The position numbers and the translations under genes were made by a program. Positions 13,470 to 27,100 of a stretch of 64,000 bases of DNA are shown piece after piece (within the stretch, counting starts at the first letter, position 1; each line of letters opens with the position of its first letter). The notes beneath the pieces were generated by a model. The model was not told where the DNA came from and ran no database searches. It saw nothing but the letters and a program-made list of their open reading frames with translations. The stretch comes from Ooceraea biroi (taxonomy: Eukaryota; Arthropoda; Insecta; Hymenoptera; Formicidae): the NCBI RefSeq assembly GCF_003672135.1, contig NC_039518.1, positions 1,302,001 through 1,366,000 on the forward strand, in the 5' to 3' direction.

Positions 13470-13765
13470 ATCGTTTGACATTTCAAACATTTATAAGTTG
13501 TTGGGTTTTGTGGTTGGTGGTTTAATTATATTATCAAACGCGTAAAGTGTTTGATTTTCTACTTAATTGAAATTTCCGTGCAAATCAAATGGTTTATATG
13601 TTTTAAGTCTAAAAGAATTGTTAGCGCGTTAGTGGATGAATTGGATTCCTTAGGACGGCGAGAGGATTACTGGTCTTCTAGTCGACCATCGAGATTATCA
13701 GATATCCCAGTGTAAACTAAACGGCCAGGCGGATTTAATAATACCTTGTTAGGCAACCGGATAAT
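13470..13765. repeat. Dispersed repeat, copy of the 58441-58708 loop
   Basis: From GTTTGACATTTCAAACATTT to TACCTTGTTAGGCAAC this segment matches 58441-58708 with small indels. A shorter copy lies at about 14735-14950. It is part of a foldback family; only the loop and part of one arm are present here. Confidence 0.75.
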
Positions 13766-13792
13766 TATAGTTAGGTTTAAGACGGAGGCACC

Positions 13793-14610
13793 AACATGGA
13801 TGATGACCTACTATTAGATATATTATAGAGTCACCCTCCTGGAGTGATATAACAAAGGTTTTAGCCGCTCGCTCATTGTTTATTAAAAAAGTTATAAACA
13901 AAATAATTCAGTGGCGGATTTCGTATGCGAGTTGTCGACTTTTTCAAAATAGAAAAGAAAAGGATATGAAGTTGACATATATACAGAATACGCCTCATAA
14001 ATGCAGAAGGTTTTCAATCTGTTGCTCGGGTGTGTTTTGTTCAGTATTACGCAAAAAAGAGTATCCCGGCTTGGTTTTCAAGGCACGGGGCTTTTGCGGA
14101 CGGGGCGGGGGGGGGGGGGAGGAGGGGTTTTGAACCCGAAATCTCCGGACCGGGGATACGTGTCTGAACGTTTCTATTATGTATACATCGGTGTATCAAC
14201 ACTGAATATTTGCTTACACTTGGCCACGGCGGGGGGAGGGGTTTGCCCGTCCCCGCGAAGCGGGCTGAAAACTATGCGTGATATCTTTTTTTTGTTAATA
14301 CTTTTTAAAAAAACAAACGCCAACGAGCAAAGATGAAACTTCTGCAATGTTACTTGGTGGAAAATCCATACGAAACCAATAAATGTATTTTGTTATACTT
14401 TTTATGAACACGAACGCCTAAAACCTTTTGAAGGTCACTCAGGAGAGTGCCGGGTTAAACATATGTCCAAGGCTCAAGGTCATCGGAGATGCTCCTTTTT
14501 CCTCTTTCAGAGTTTACCACCCGCACCCACTTCTTTTTGTTTATACGAAACTTTTTAATAAAACGAGCCGAAACGCTTTAAAACCTTTTTTGAAGGTCAC
14601 TCAGAGGGTG
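13793..14610. repeat. Copy of the GACCTTGACCTTGACATATG foldback family, ending at a gap
   Basis: Family marker blocks are present: GTCACCCTCCTGGAGTGA, GTTTTAGCCGCTCGCTCATT, and a later CTTTTGAAGGTCACTCAGGA in inverted order. Between them lie G-rich stretches (14104-14125 and 14229-14270, the latter with CCCGCGAAGCGGG). Related copies occur at 26745-27890, 46288-46440, 48195-48480 and 60990-61140. The right arm is cut by the assembly gap. Confidence 0.7.
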
Positions 14611-14710
14611 NNNNNNNNNNNNNNNNNNNNNNNNNNNNNNNNNNNNNNNNNNNNNNNNNNNNNNNNNNNNNNNNNNNNNNNNNNNNNNNNNNNNNNNNNN
14701 NNNNNNNNNN
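14611..14710. other. Assembly gap (100 N)
   Basis: One hundred N bases sit at the end of a foldback arm, where inverted repeats commonly break assemblies. The round number suggests a gap of unknown size. Confidence 0.98.
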
Positions 14711-17634
14711 TAATAAATATTAATTAATTTGTTTTTACTGATTAATATATTCGTTGTGGAATAGGAAATTGCTGCGTTTTTAAGACTAACGAATTTGTTG
14801 GCGCGTAGTTGAAAATAGGTTCCTAGAGCGAGAAAATTACTGTATCTTAGTCTAACAAATTTGTTGGCATGCAGTTAATAAATTTATCCGACCATCAGAT
14901 ATTGCCAGTGTATCGCGATTTAAAATATGGATTTGAATTTAGAATTCCCTGGCGAATAAAAGATTTTCTATACATAATATTAATATTATATTAATTATTT
15001 GAAATATGTAACGAGATAAAAATAATAGAAAAATTATTTGATACAAAAAGATATGTGATAAAAACTATTCTACAAATAAATGAGTATTCTCAATTGGCTA
15101 TTTTGTAAGGAATATTAATGGTGCATTTTATCAGAAATGTCTTAAAAATCATGACATTAGATTTATCTTATTTATCCATATTATTTTAAGAACGAATATA
15201 ACTCTAATAAAACGGTATATAAAGAGATCTTGATTAAAAAGATGGATTTAGACATAATAGATCATGATTGCGTTATTCAATCGATTGTTTCTCTTAGATT
15301 AGTTCGTAGAAACAAATTAAAGTTATTATGTTTTACAATGAATCTTTTCCACGACTTTTTGCACTATAATTTGTCGAATTATCGAATAAAATATTTTAAA
15401 ATATATCAATAGGAGTATTAAAGAGTAATGGTACTATTCAACACATAAAATTCATCAAAATTTAAATTTTGATTATTTATTATAAACAATGCAAATATTT
15501 AGGTAGAATAATATTTTATAAATACATATTGAAGCTTTGTTAAATATCAATCAAATATCAATTAAATCTTGTGCATCAAGTATTTATTTCATACATCTTA
15601 TCTCGATATTATAATAAATAGCGAACACGGTGAACAGGTAAATAGAATGCACAATCTAACAATTTGAAAACAAAACAATCGTGGAAAATGGCATATTAAT
15701 AAAATTAATGTACTTTATTTGTAATACTTATACATTGTATTATTAAATTAACGCTTAAATTATATTTATTGTACATCTACATTGTATAATATTTTATAAG
15801 ATAGTGGTATCAAATTTTTCTTTATTAAATTATTTTATATGATTTGCGCAATTATCGAATTTTACAACTTTTATGGACAAAACGAACAAAAACCAACAGA
15901 TGTTTTATTTTATCGTAGATGTAAGTTTCTAAGATCCAAAGTTTATTTCTACTTACTTGAAATAGAATCATAGATTTTGTTTGTTTAAATTTACAATTTA
16001 TGCTTAGACAAAATTGACGATCTATAATATTTAAGATTATTCAAATATAAGTCAAATTTTATATAACTACAATTCTTTTTGAAAGAAGCTTGCTTTAATA
16101 ATTGGAAACTAGATAAGATTGGTACAGAGTGTTTGGTAACGAAGGTTCTAAGGCTCGTGAAGTGATAAAGCGGATTGAGTTAATAAAGATAATAGATGCC
16201 AGACGAACGGCTCGTCAGAAATGTTTAATTCTGTTTACTGTTATCAGTAATTATTCGTAATTCCGACAAAAATCAGTAATTAAATCGTGCGAAGGGACCA
16301 CAATACTATGCCTACTGCCTCGATGCACTCTCACTTATAGTAATTTTTTTAATATTAAAATATTTCAAACTTCTTTACGTGATTATTTGAAAAATTATAT
16401 AGGAGAGATGATGGAGCAGAAAAGACAGGGAGAGAAAGAGAAAGAAAAATGAGAATTTCAAAATATACTTCATTAATTAATATGTATAATTTATGTAATC
16501 GCCAACAAAAAGTTGTAGTCTTATTTTGTTTTTCTTGATGATATGTAGATTTTACATTCAATTTGCTACAAAGTTCTCTGAACCTCATTTTCAAAAATAA
16601 TATAATAATAGTATAATAATAATAGTTTGAGATCATAAATTCAAGATAAATTTCGATGAGATAATTCTACTTAACGAGTCACATAAGATCATTCAACGGA
16701 ACATAACGTACACTCCTAAAATTGAAATATTAATACGTGGCAGTAGTAAGACGGAAAACAGTTTTAATGCTCACAATCAGTCGATGTTTATATGCGTATA
16801 TGGCAGTGAATTATACAGAGATATAGAACTCAGGTGTCTTTTTACAATCGTAACGCTCATTCTAAATAAATGTTGATTACGCGCTGGTAGTAACAATAAG
16901 AATCACAGTTTTACTTTTTATAAAAGCTTTTACCTGCTTTTTGCGTTTTACTTTCAATATTTTGTAGACTATAAAAACAATCTTTATTCAATATTATTAT
17001 AGAAAAATGCTATCTGACTTACATAATTACAAAAAATCAAAATATTGGAGCTCCTTAAAGTTAATGTTTAAGACTCGATCTGCAAAGAAAATTACAAATT
17101 TATATGAAACTTTTAAGATTATATGTAATGTACACAAGATTGATCTCTCTCTCTTTCTTTCTCTCTCTCTCTCTCTCTCTCTCTCACATACTTGTTTCTA
17201 TTGTATTAATAATACCTTTTGTGAAATCCATACATGCTTAATAAGCTTTGTTGTCTGGGAACTGATGTTAATTGTTTACTTTGACGCAATTGTTCTTTCT
17301 GTTACTGAATTGGCAGGCGAAATCTAAAGCAAAGACGTTTTACACGTATTAGAAATTAATTAAAGATTATATATTTCCATCGATTAATATATTTTCTAGC
17401 CAGGGCCAATCAACGTAGAAAACACAGATATTCAGTGTAATTTCAGCTATGTGTGAAAAGTTATTAGCCGAAATCGGACAAAAACATTAAGTATTTGATT
17501 GTACATCCGCACTTACCGAATTCATTGAACTTTTCTTCTTTAATGTTTTTTTATGCAAGGATGGAGAACCTTTTGTATTTGACCATTTCGATAAATCATC
17601 TCGTAAACTGCTGGTATTTTCGTAATTGGCTAAA
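14711..17634. other. AT-rich intergenic DNA
   Basis: Apart from a repeat fragment at about 14735-14950 and a (TC)n microsatellite at 17143-17186, I see nothing but AT-rich spacer downstream of EXO1. Confidence 0.45.
17143..17186. repeat. (TC)n microsatellite
   Basis: A run of about twenty TC/TTC units downstream of the EXO1 3' end. Confidence 0.9.
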
Positions 17635-20550
17635 TCAGGCATGGTTTTCTACATCGGAGCTTGATACCAATAAATTATCAGAAATGCAATTATCATTAAC
17701 AGTTGTGAAATGTCGCGTTGGCGATATTTCGGTTATCCTGTTACTGGAATACGTCCTTTCTGAAATATTTTCATAAGAGTTGGTCAGACATTTGTTCAGA
17801 TTCGATGGAGGTGTATCGTCAATGCCTCTTGACGTTAAGTTTGCATTGACATTTTCTATTTCAGAAAATACTTTCAGATCTTGTAATGTTTTTTGTCGTT
17901 TCATGCTTGCATCACAGACGTCCATTGTTGAATTCTCATTACGTTTTGTACGTTTTAAATTGAAATCTTTAACGTTGTTTTCTGACTTTAGTGCATCGCT
18001 CTTCTCGTTATCATGTTTCGAAAAATATTTGCTTTCCACGATAATGTTTTCGTCTATGATAGTTCGCCTTACGCGCATTAAGTTTCTTCCTCTTTTCCGG
18101 CAATTTTCTTGAGACAAAATACTCGGCGAGGTTGTGAGATCGGATACTCTTTTCACGAATGGATTTTTTGTTTTAATAATTCTGGTGATACATTATTTTC
18201 TGTTAAATATTCCTTCGATCGTTTTTCGGGGCTGAGAATTAGTTTTGTATTTTGATTTGAATTATACATATCCAAAATAGCGTTTTTTCCTAAATCTTGA
18301 TATTCTGAAAATCTGTCGCATTGTATAGTTGGACTAGTATATTTTAAAGAAATGTTCTCATTTTTTAGAGAATCTCTTCGTATACATAACTCTTTTCTAG
18401 CTTTGATTGATGAGTTTAATGTATTCTCATATCTATGATTGTCTGTTTTTAATTTATACTTGTCGGACCAAATGCTAGTGTGAATAATAGATGTTTGTTC
18501 TATTTCAGCATTACACTTCCTTTTACGTTCCTATAATGTATAGTAAAATATTCTAAATCTTTTTGACGTATTTTTTAATAATATTATATGATATAATACG
18601 TATTTTATATTTTTATATTTGTATGTGCAATATAACAATATTGTATATTTTACATGTATTTGTTATGTATTATACACACAAGATGTCTGAAAAGACAAGA
18701 GCTAAATTTGTATAGTGTATTAATGAAGTCAGGCAAAAACATGTTCATATAAACTTATGTTAAAAAATATAAGAACAATTTTGTTGACGATTTTTCGAAC
18801 ACTTAAAACTCCAAACTCTAACAAATCATTTTTGGACATAATTTATATGAATTTTTTCACTTACTTGACCTTATTAAATAAATTAAATGGCCCCGATTTT
18901 TCCGAACATCTTGTATATATTTAATTGTATTATTTTCATAGATGCCTACTTACAATTTTGTCTGGATCGAAATTATGAACCATTTTTAGAGTACATGGAT
19001 CACAATTACCAAAGGCCAGTTGTAAAGCGATATCTGCATTTAATTCAGTACCAGCATACTGTAATTGATCTTCAGTAATATCAGCTGTGGGCGGATTCAA
19101 TCGTACTTGTTTCCTTTGTAACGGACAAAATACTAATTGATGTTTAAACGTTATATCCGCTAACACGAATGCATCTCTGTACTCTGCTGTCACAACTAAC
19201 GATTTCATGTTGAGTACAGATCCTAAACGTGTCAATGCCTTAAAAATATAAAATAAAATATAAAATAAAGTAAGACAGAAGTACCACGTGTATAAATTAT
19301 AACTTTTCATGTTATTGTATATTATGTATTATATAAAACAAGCTATTTTTATATTGTCATTAAGTTTTAAATAAACATGCAACAACTCACCTTATGTATG
19401 TTGTCATCCGTGTTTTTGTCAATAAATTTTTGTGCCTTCCTTAAGCCGATGCCAGGCAAGGACGGAAGATAATCACAACCAGATAAAATACAGATGTGAC
19501 GGAACTTATCCATGTGAAATTGTTCGGAGTGCACGTTCATTGCTAAATGTAATCGATCTTGTTCGATTAAAACTCCGTTTCCATTAAAATCCATTTTAAA
19601 AAGTATCTATAACAAAATAAAACAAACTTTCAATATTGCATTTGGCATAATGAAAACAATTATGCTTAAAATTACGTTTGTTTATCTATATGAATAAAAT
19701 TTTGATTCGAGATTAAACTTGGGATTATAATACATATTAGAGTAGTGAGACATACTAACTCTTTTACATCCAAATAATGTCAAATCACTGTCTTCTGTGA
19801 TAACAACGTCAGCTATACCAATAATATTCAGGTACGCCAATTGTGCATCCGCTTCGTAAGGAGCCACAATGCAATCAACGTTCTCTTTTTGACAACGTTT
19901 AATTAATTCTAATGCAATTTCATGAGTAACGTCTATGGCTCGTTTCAATAAGTTTTTTCCCTCTGCGACTTGGCCCATTTGTATCAATTCCATTGCTTTA
20001 CGACGATTCATGTTTCTCGAGCTAATAAATAATATATTTATTTACATGTACTATTTATAAATAATCAAGAAATTGATAAAAAAAATTTGAGATCGAAATA
20101 ATCTTTTATTTTTATGAGATAATTTCAATTTAAATATTTTGTAAATTTGTATTTAAATATGAACTTGTCTCTTCCTACTTACTCACGTCTTTTAATTTCC
20201 GTCTGTTCCTTAGCGGGCAATCGTCGACCATCAAACACCAAGATCGGTTTTATTTTATATTGCAAAAGCATGTTTATGTATTTCATACAGTACGAAACGT
20301 ACCTGTAACATAAGATAAAAAGTATTGATCATTGTTTACCATTTTAAAGGAGAATATCAAAGTGCACGTAACGTAACACAATCACGTACGCATCCGTCGT
20401 TTGTCCCATCATCAGTTTCTCGGCGCAAGAAAAGACACCTTTGTGTAACCAACAGTAAGAATCGATCGCGACAGTGCCACCGGAAAATTCTTGGATATTC
20501 GTTCTCTTAGAAGACTTCTCCAAGAATGGTAACAAACCGGTAATACCCAT
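17635..20550 (-). CDS. EXO1: Exonuclease 1 (5'-3' exonuclease / flap endonuclease)
   Basis: EXO1 is a nuclear FEN1/XPG-family nuclease that resects DNA 5'-3' in mismatch repair and homologous recombination. Six minus-strand exons: 20390-20550, 20183-20302, 19760-20021, 19391-19606, 18954-19238 and 17635-18530. The first five join in frame to 348 codons. Start MGITGLLPFLEKSS has the obligatory N-terminal Met-Gly. Metal-binding residues are all visible: Asp30 in VAIDSYCWLHKG, FDG in exon 2, APYEADAQLAYL, ITEDSDL, and GCDYLPSLPGIGL with the H2TH motif in exon 4. Exon 5 holds the end of the nuclease core (HQLVFCPLQRKQVRLNP; GTELNADIALQLAFGN). Exon 2 uses the donor at 20182 (GTAAGT), because the alternative GTGAGT four bases upstream breaks the frame. 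The last exon is the poorly conserved C-terminal tail (HTSIWS near its start). It needs one extra base near 18160-18175, in an A-rich run, to continue into NPFVKRVSD. This is an assembly slip or a real lesion. Predicted length is about 645 residues. Confidence 0.9.
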
Positions 20551-21193
20551 TTTTATTAATTAATTCGTCTAATTCAACAACAAACTACACAATAAAACTT
20601 ATTCTACAATTGCCGCCAGATCTTGGCTTAATTTATACAGTTACTAACAACTCGTGCACATAGAACGTAACCTCGCTTGGCGTGCGGCAGAAGTTAGTTA
20701 AGAAATACCACGGTAACCAATCAACGTCTCGCTTGCCGCCACTGGCTGGCGTAGAAAATATCGCCTTGCTGATTGGTTCCTGCTCGCTGCTTGACGCTTG
20801 ACGCGTCTGAATCAGCCTTTAGATCCAAGTAAACGCAGCTGAATTCAGTTGTAGTATTTAGGTTTGTATAGACATATAACCTCTAACGTGTATTTGATTA
20901 TATTTTGTTAAGCGCAAGAAGTGAAGCAAAATTCAAACATAAGTTTATGTTTTGATTTATTAAATTTATTATTTTTATCAAACAATTGTTAAGTTCGTAT
21001 TACTTGCAACAATATAAATATAGGACAAATTGTGTATATACTTGTGTACACAATCTAGCAGAAGGAAGCAAAAATGCTTACAGATGTAAATAAATAAATC
21101 AGAAATTAAGTAATTATAAAATAACTAAAAATCCATTATCATACACGCATACACGTATGTTGTGAAGCAATTATTACGTATCACTGTATCATT
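20551..21193. promoter_or_regulatory. Shared upstream region of divergent EXO1 and CNOT10
   Basis: The two start codons face away from each other across 643 bp with no recognisable repeat, so both promoters must lie here or be overlapped by 5' UTRs. The EXO1-proximal part (20630-20830) is GC-richer than its surroundings; the CNOT10-proximal half is AT-rich. I see no TATA box I would defend. A bidirectional promoter is an inference from geometry. Confidence 0.55.
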
Positions 21194-24100
21194 ATGAGTG
21201 AGAGTGCAGAAACGCAAAGTAAGGATAGTGCGGTGTCTGTGATAACTGAGCAGGAACGTGAATTGGCTCAAAATGCATTGTTGGAATTTCAAAAAGGCTC
21301 CTATGCATCATGTTTGTTATATTTAAATAAATTGGAGAGTCTTCGGCCCATGGATCTGAAGGTTACGCATAACAAAGTTGTTGTGGAATATTATAAAAGT
21401 GATCTGAAGAAAACTGAATTGATGCAAAAGAGCTTGAATGCAATATGCGGTCAAATATCAACGATGGATTCTAGTGAGGCTATTGACGATGTCGAGAAAT
21501 GCATCATGAGGTACAACCAAGCTGTCCTGCTGTATCATACTAAGCAATATAACACTGCTCTTCGAGTGATGAATAAATTTTTTGCCTTCATCGAGCCGAT
21601 GGGTACGTAATAATAATGATTTTTAATATAAAATGGACAATATAATCAGAGTTGAAAAATAACTCGTGCCTTGTAACGTTACAGTTATTCTTTATAGTAA
21701 CTCTTATAGCAATTGCATTATTTACTTTTATCTGTAAATGTAATAATAACTTCGTTACATTTTATGAGTAGTAAGTAACTAATTTAAAAATTACTGTTTA
21801 TTTTATTGTTACTTTATGGATTCATCAACAGGAAATAATATTTATTATAATAAAATTAATAATATTTAATAATAAATTAATTTTTAATATTTAAAATTAA
21901 TAATATTTATTTTTAGATTAAATAAAAATAATAAACTACATTTTAATCTTGGTTCCTAATCGAAATTCATAAAAAAAGTACCACACGTGTTTTTTGTCTA
22001 TAACTGTACATATGCTGCTACAAAAAGTTTGCAACACCTCTTTTTAGATAAATGTTGGGAATGAGGAGGATTGTGAAAACTAGGAACTGCTATCTTCAAT
22101 ATTGCTGGACTAACGTTATTTTCGTCATTCGACATGCGATATCCGATATTCATGATAACAATAACAATGAAATGACAGAAAATAGTATTTTAATCAAAAT
22201 ATTATTATATTTATAAGTATAATTTGGTCTCATATTAAACTACTTAAAAAAATAACGGAAAAAGTAGCAAATATTACTTCTTAAGTAGTGATAACTGTAA
22301 CTATATTGTATTCACTTTTTAAAATGTATAGTAATTATAACGAGTTATTTTTTTTATAGAGTAACTTTCTCAACTCTGATTATAATCAACAATTATATGT
22401 GTTACTTAATAGAATATAAGATAAATTATTATACTATATAATAAAGTATTGACTCCTTAACACCCCTAAATTAACTCGAGGAGTGCTTTATTTGATATCA
22501 CATTATCATAATGCATCATAATGCATGCGCTCGTATTAACTCGTATGAGATAAAAAATAATTAAACTGAAATGATTTATATATATTTTATGAAAAGATAA
22601 TTCTTTAACCTGTAAATAAACAATTCAGTTATTGAGTTCTGCTGACATTGCGGATATTTGCTACTACCAGAATAAACAAAATTAAACGTTTCAAACGAGT
22701 CATTCATCTGGCATCTATACTCATCAAATATATACTGTATATATATACACACACATCAGCAGAACTCAGTAACTAAATTGTTTATTTACAGCAGTGCTCG
22801 GAACGATCTGAATATTTCGAGCGATTTTCGAAGTCGACGCCTACTTTCTTCTCCTTACCGCGCGCCCCCTAACAGATGAGGGTCCGCGGCCGCTGAGCGT
22901 TAGGAGCGGCAAATGAGTGGACCTTACTCCTGAGGACCCTGATTACGTAAATTCTGAAATTAAAAAGACTTTACAAAAAATAAAAGTTTAGTATTAAAAA
23001 TATAATTTTTCTAATATATTAAAAATTATTAGAAACAATTTATATACATATATATATTCTTTTATTATATTAAATTATAATAGATTGATTAAATTAATTT
23101 ATTATTTATTATGTTAATTGTTATAATTTAATTTAATATAATCTATAGTATAATAATAATAATAAAAAAATATATAAAATTATAAAAAATAAAATATATT
23201 CATTTTCAAGTTACGTGGAAATAAAAAAAGAATATATATACAGGGTGTCCCATTTTAAATGCCGCAGGCAAAAATCTCTAAAAAGATGGGACATACGGAA
23301 AAATGTTTCGAACAAAAGTTGCATGGTTTGAAGGAGGCCACATGATGAAAATATGTACTTGACCTTGAGTGACCTTTTCAAGGCCAGGTCAATGTGATGG
23401 ATATTTTCTTAAACGGGACTCCCCCTTTTTTATTGTATATTCTTGTAGCTTAGTTCGAGAGCTTTCCAAAATACTACCTACTTTTGTTTTTTGCCCAAGC
23501 AGTTCCCAAGATATGAAGCGTCAAAGTTGACATACCGCCGGCATTCGCATTACCCGATGTAAACCGCGGGGAGGTTGCTCGGTCGGATTTGTACTCATAG
23601 TGGCCCTAAAAAGGGCCGATTTTGTGTATGGGGGTGTGGTAAGCAGTACTAGTACTAGTAACTTCAAATGGAATGCACAGTATTTACTAATAAGCAGAGC
23701 TCGGACTTCAGTGCCGCTATCCCCACTTCAGGCTCTCGAGCGCCGCGAGAGACAGTGCCGACTATGCCGGTGGAGCGGCCTAAGCAGATGAGAGGTACCG
23801 TTGCGTAAATTGAAACATTTTTTGATTGTTTGAGGCACCGTCTCTCGCGGCGCTCGAGAGCCTGAAGTGGGGATAGCGGCACTGAAGTCCGAGCTCTGCT
23901 TATTAGTAAATACTGTGCATTCCATTTGAAGTTACTAGTACTAGTACTGCTTACCACACCCCCATACACAAAATCGGCCCTTTTTAGGGCCACTATGATG
24001 TACAAATCCGACCGAGCAACCTCCCCGCGGTTTACATCGGGTAATGCGAATGCCGGCGGTATGTCAATTTTGACGCTTCATATCTTGGGAACTGCTTGGG

Positions 24101-27100
24101 CAAAAACCAAAAGTAGGTAGTGTTTTGGAAAGCTCTCGAACTAAGCTACAAGAATATACAATAAAAAAGGGGGGGTCCCGTTTAAGAAAATATCCATCAC
24201 ATTGACCTGGCCTTGAAAAGGTCACTCAAGGTCAAGTACATATTTTCATCATGTGGACTCCTTCAAACCATGCAACTTTTGTTCGAAACATTTTTCCGTA
24301 TGTCCCATATTTTTCGAGATTTTTGCCTGCGGCATTTAAAATGGGACACCCTGTATATATATAAATTGTTTCTAATAATTTTAAATATATTAGAAAAATT
24401 ATATTTTTAATACTAAATTTTTATTTTTTGTAAAGTCTTTTTAATTTCAGAATTTACGTAATCAGGGTCCTCAGGAGTAAGGTCCACTCATTTGCTACTC
24501 CTAACGCTCGGCGGTCGCTGGCCCTCATCTGTTACGGGGCGCGCGGTAAGGAGAGGAAAGTAGGCGTCGAATTCGAAAATTGCTCGGAATATTCAGATCG
24601 TTCCGAGCACTGATTTACAGGTTAAAGAATTATCTTTTCATAAAAGATAAAAAAAGGCATAACAGGCATCTACACATGTCAGAAAAGTCCTTTTTCTAAA
24701 AGTTGATATTAGATAATTGCATTAATTACGAATGCAATACAATTGTAATTATAATGGTTTTTATTGGATATATGTGTATATATGTTAATACAAAACATAT
24801 CTTAATATCTTTACGCTCCCAATTTTATTTACAAAACGAATTTTCAAACATGTTGACTAACAAGTATACAGTTCAATAGAATTTGATACAAATATATATT
24901 GTATACTGACTGAGTATTTAATATATTAGGAAATATTATTTAGTAAAAATTGTGAAACAACACTTCAAAATTACATATTGATTTTTGATCCTGTGTGCGA
25001 ATTTATTAATAAATGTCAGCGATCCAATTGCAACATCGCAAATGCTTGTGAAGAGTAGTTCAAATTAACTATACCAACAGTTAATGATAATTATGAAAAA
25101 ATAATAGAAGAGAGATTTAAAAAAGATATATAAAATATTAAAATTATATATCAAGTTATTTTGTACATAAAAAATGTGTGCTTTTAATTTTTTATAAACT
25201 TCTTTAATAACACTCTTTAAAAAATAACTTAAAGGTTTTTTTACAAAATACGAAACATAAAAATAAAACAAAAGCAATAAGAATATAAACTAGTTTAGAC
25301 TATATAATTCTTTTTCTTCGCCAGTATTTGGATAAATAAATAAATGCTGTATCTCTTGACCAAGCTAGCACAGTTGTCATTATCTTCTCTGCATAACGCT
25401 TCGACACAATTTTGGTCTTTTTCAAGTGTATGTCTTACAAAACGTTCTACGTATATAACAATTGTGGCAGCAATATGTCGTATTTAATAGACTAGAAATC
25501 AATACAAAATTAAGAAGAAAAATAAAAAATACAAAAACGTAAGAATGATCAATAAACTCTTACATGTTTTGAAGCTGACAGGATAATTGAATCGAAGAAT
25601 TTATGACATTTATAATTGAATTATTTGATTAAGAGTAACAATGTATAATAAAAAGTTTTTAAGACTTCTGGGAAACAGATCAGTATGATAAGGTGACTAA
25701 CAAGCAACTCTTGGTAGGACAAGCAGTATGTTTTCATGTGATTCTCACAATCTTATCGTAAACAAGCGGTAGGTTGTCAGTGTCTTTTCGCAGGTTAATA
25801 GAATTACTATTTTTCGTAATAAAAAACATTTCAACTATTTTTCTTTTTCTATTAATGTTTTCAAAATGTAAAATTTTAGGGTTGAACCAGTCAAATTCAT
25901 GATTAGTGCGATGTTTGCTAACAACAGAATGATTGCTACTATGTTTCCTAATGGCAGCCCTGTTCTCACCTAATCTTGTTTCCAAATGTCTCCTCCGTCT
26001 GGCCTATGTAGCTAGCATCACAAGAAGAATTAGAACAATCAATTTCATAAATTACTCCTGATTAATGCTCGTTCTTTAACTTATCTTAATAATCCTCTCT
26101 TTAAAAAACATCCATAACGTCAAAATTGATCGCGATGAATCACTAGTGTCTTTTGATGTTACGTCATTATTTACAAATATCTCGAAGGAATTGGTAATGA
26201 AAGGTATCGAAAAAAGATGGCATATAATTAAGAATGTTATTAAATTTATCCAATTAAAGTCTTGGTTCGCCAGGAATTGAAATGCAACAATAATTCTTAA
26301 AATTTTTGACCGAACTGGCAATTTTATTTTGATGGTAACCTCACAACGTTTTGCCCTCAAATTTAGGTCCTTCTCAAGTGAGTAACATAATCAGTCATTT
26401 TCTACAAATCAAATAAACAAAAGATACATTGTACAATACAAGAGAAACTAAATAAATAAACTAAAATAAAACAATTGAAAGGTAAACTTATTGGTTGAAA
26501 ATAACCGATACAGTATTGTGATAAGTACGGTAAACGTAGGACATAATACGTTCACGGTCTAATCACTACTGACAGTAATCAAGCAAAACAATTCTTCAAA
26601 TGCTCTTCAGAACAGAGTCGTAGACACCCGGCAGATTTTCGGTATCCTTTTGCATATTTATCGCGTCAGAATGTTTCTTAATAAACAGCATCTCCACGAT
26701 CTCCCTTTTGTGAAACGTTGTGAGGTTACCATCAAAATAAAAGGTAATTATGTACTTTAACGGACCCAGCCCCGATGACCTTGACCTTGACATATGTTGT
26801 CAAGGTCACCCTCCTGAGTGACCTTGAAGAGGTTTTAGCCGTCGCTCGTTGTTTGTTAAAAAGTTATAAACAAAGAAAGTTTAATGATTTCGCACGAATT
26901 TTCAGCTGTCCACGCGAAGCAAGGACTTGAGTTTGACATATATTACAAAAGTCACCTTTCCGAATAACCCGCACTAGGTTTCACCCTTCGCTCGTTGTTT
27001 ATTAAAAAGTTATTAACAAAAATGTTTAATGAATAAAGCATAATTTTACGATACCAGATACGTTTACGAAAGAGTATATTTGATGGAATTTTAGCTTTAA

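Larger units (their letters stand above)
22586..24652. mobile_element. Outer hairpin of a three-level nest
   Basis: Left arm GATAATTCTTTAACCTGTAA (from about 22591) continues through AACAATTCAGTTATTGAGTT. The right arm begins at about 22753 with CAGCAGAACTCAGTAAC and reaches ATTTACAG at 22784-22791. There a 1.8 kb element (22792-24612) is inserted, and the arm resumes at 24613 with ATTTACAGGTTAAAGAATTA. Without the insertion this is an ordinary hairpin MITE of about 240 bp. Confidence 0.8.

Noticed and set aside
20183..20190. Alternative EXO1 exon 2 donor GTGAGT at 20186
   Set aside because: Using it breaks the frame into exon 3; the overlapping GTAAGT donor four bases on keeps it.
23600..24005. 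Mirrored open frames on both strands
   Set aside because: They are the same sequence read from the two arms of the palindrome, with no known domain.
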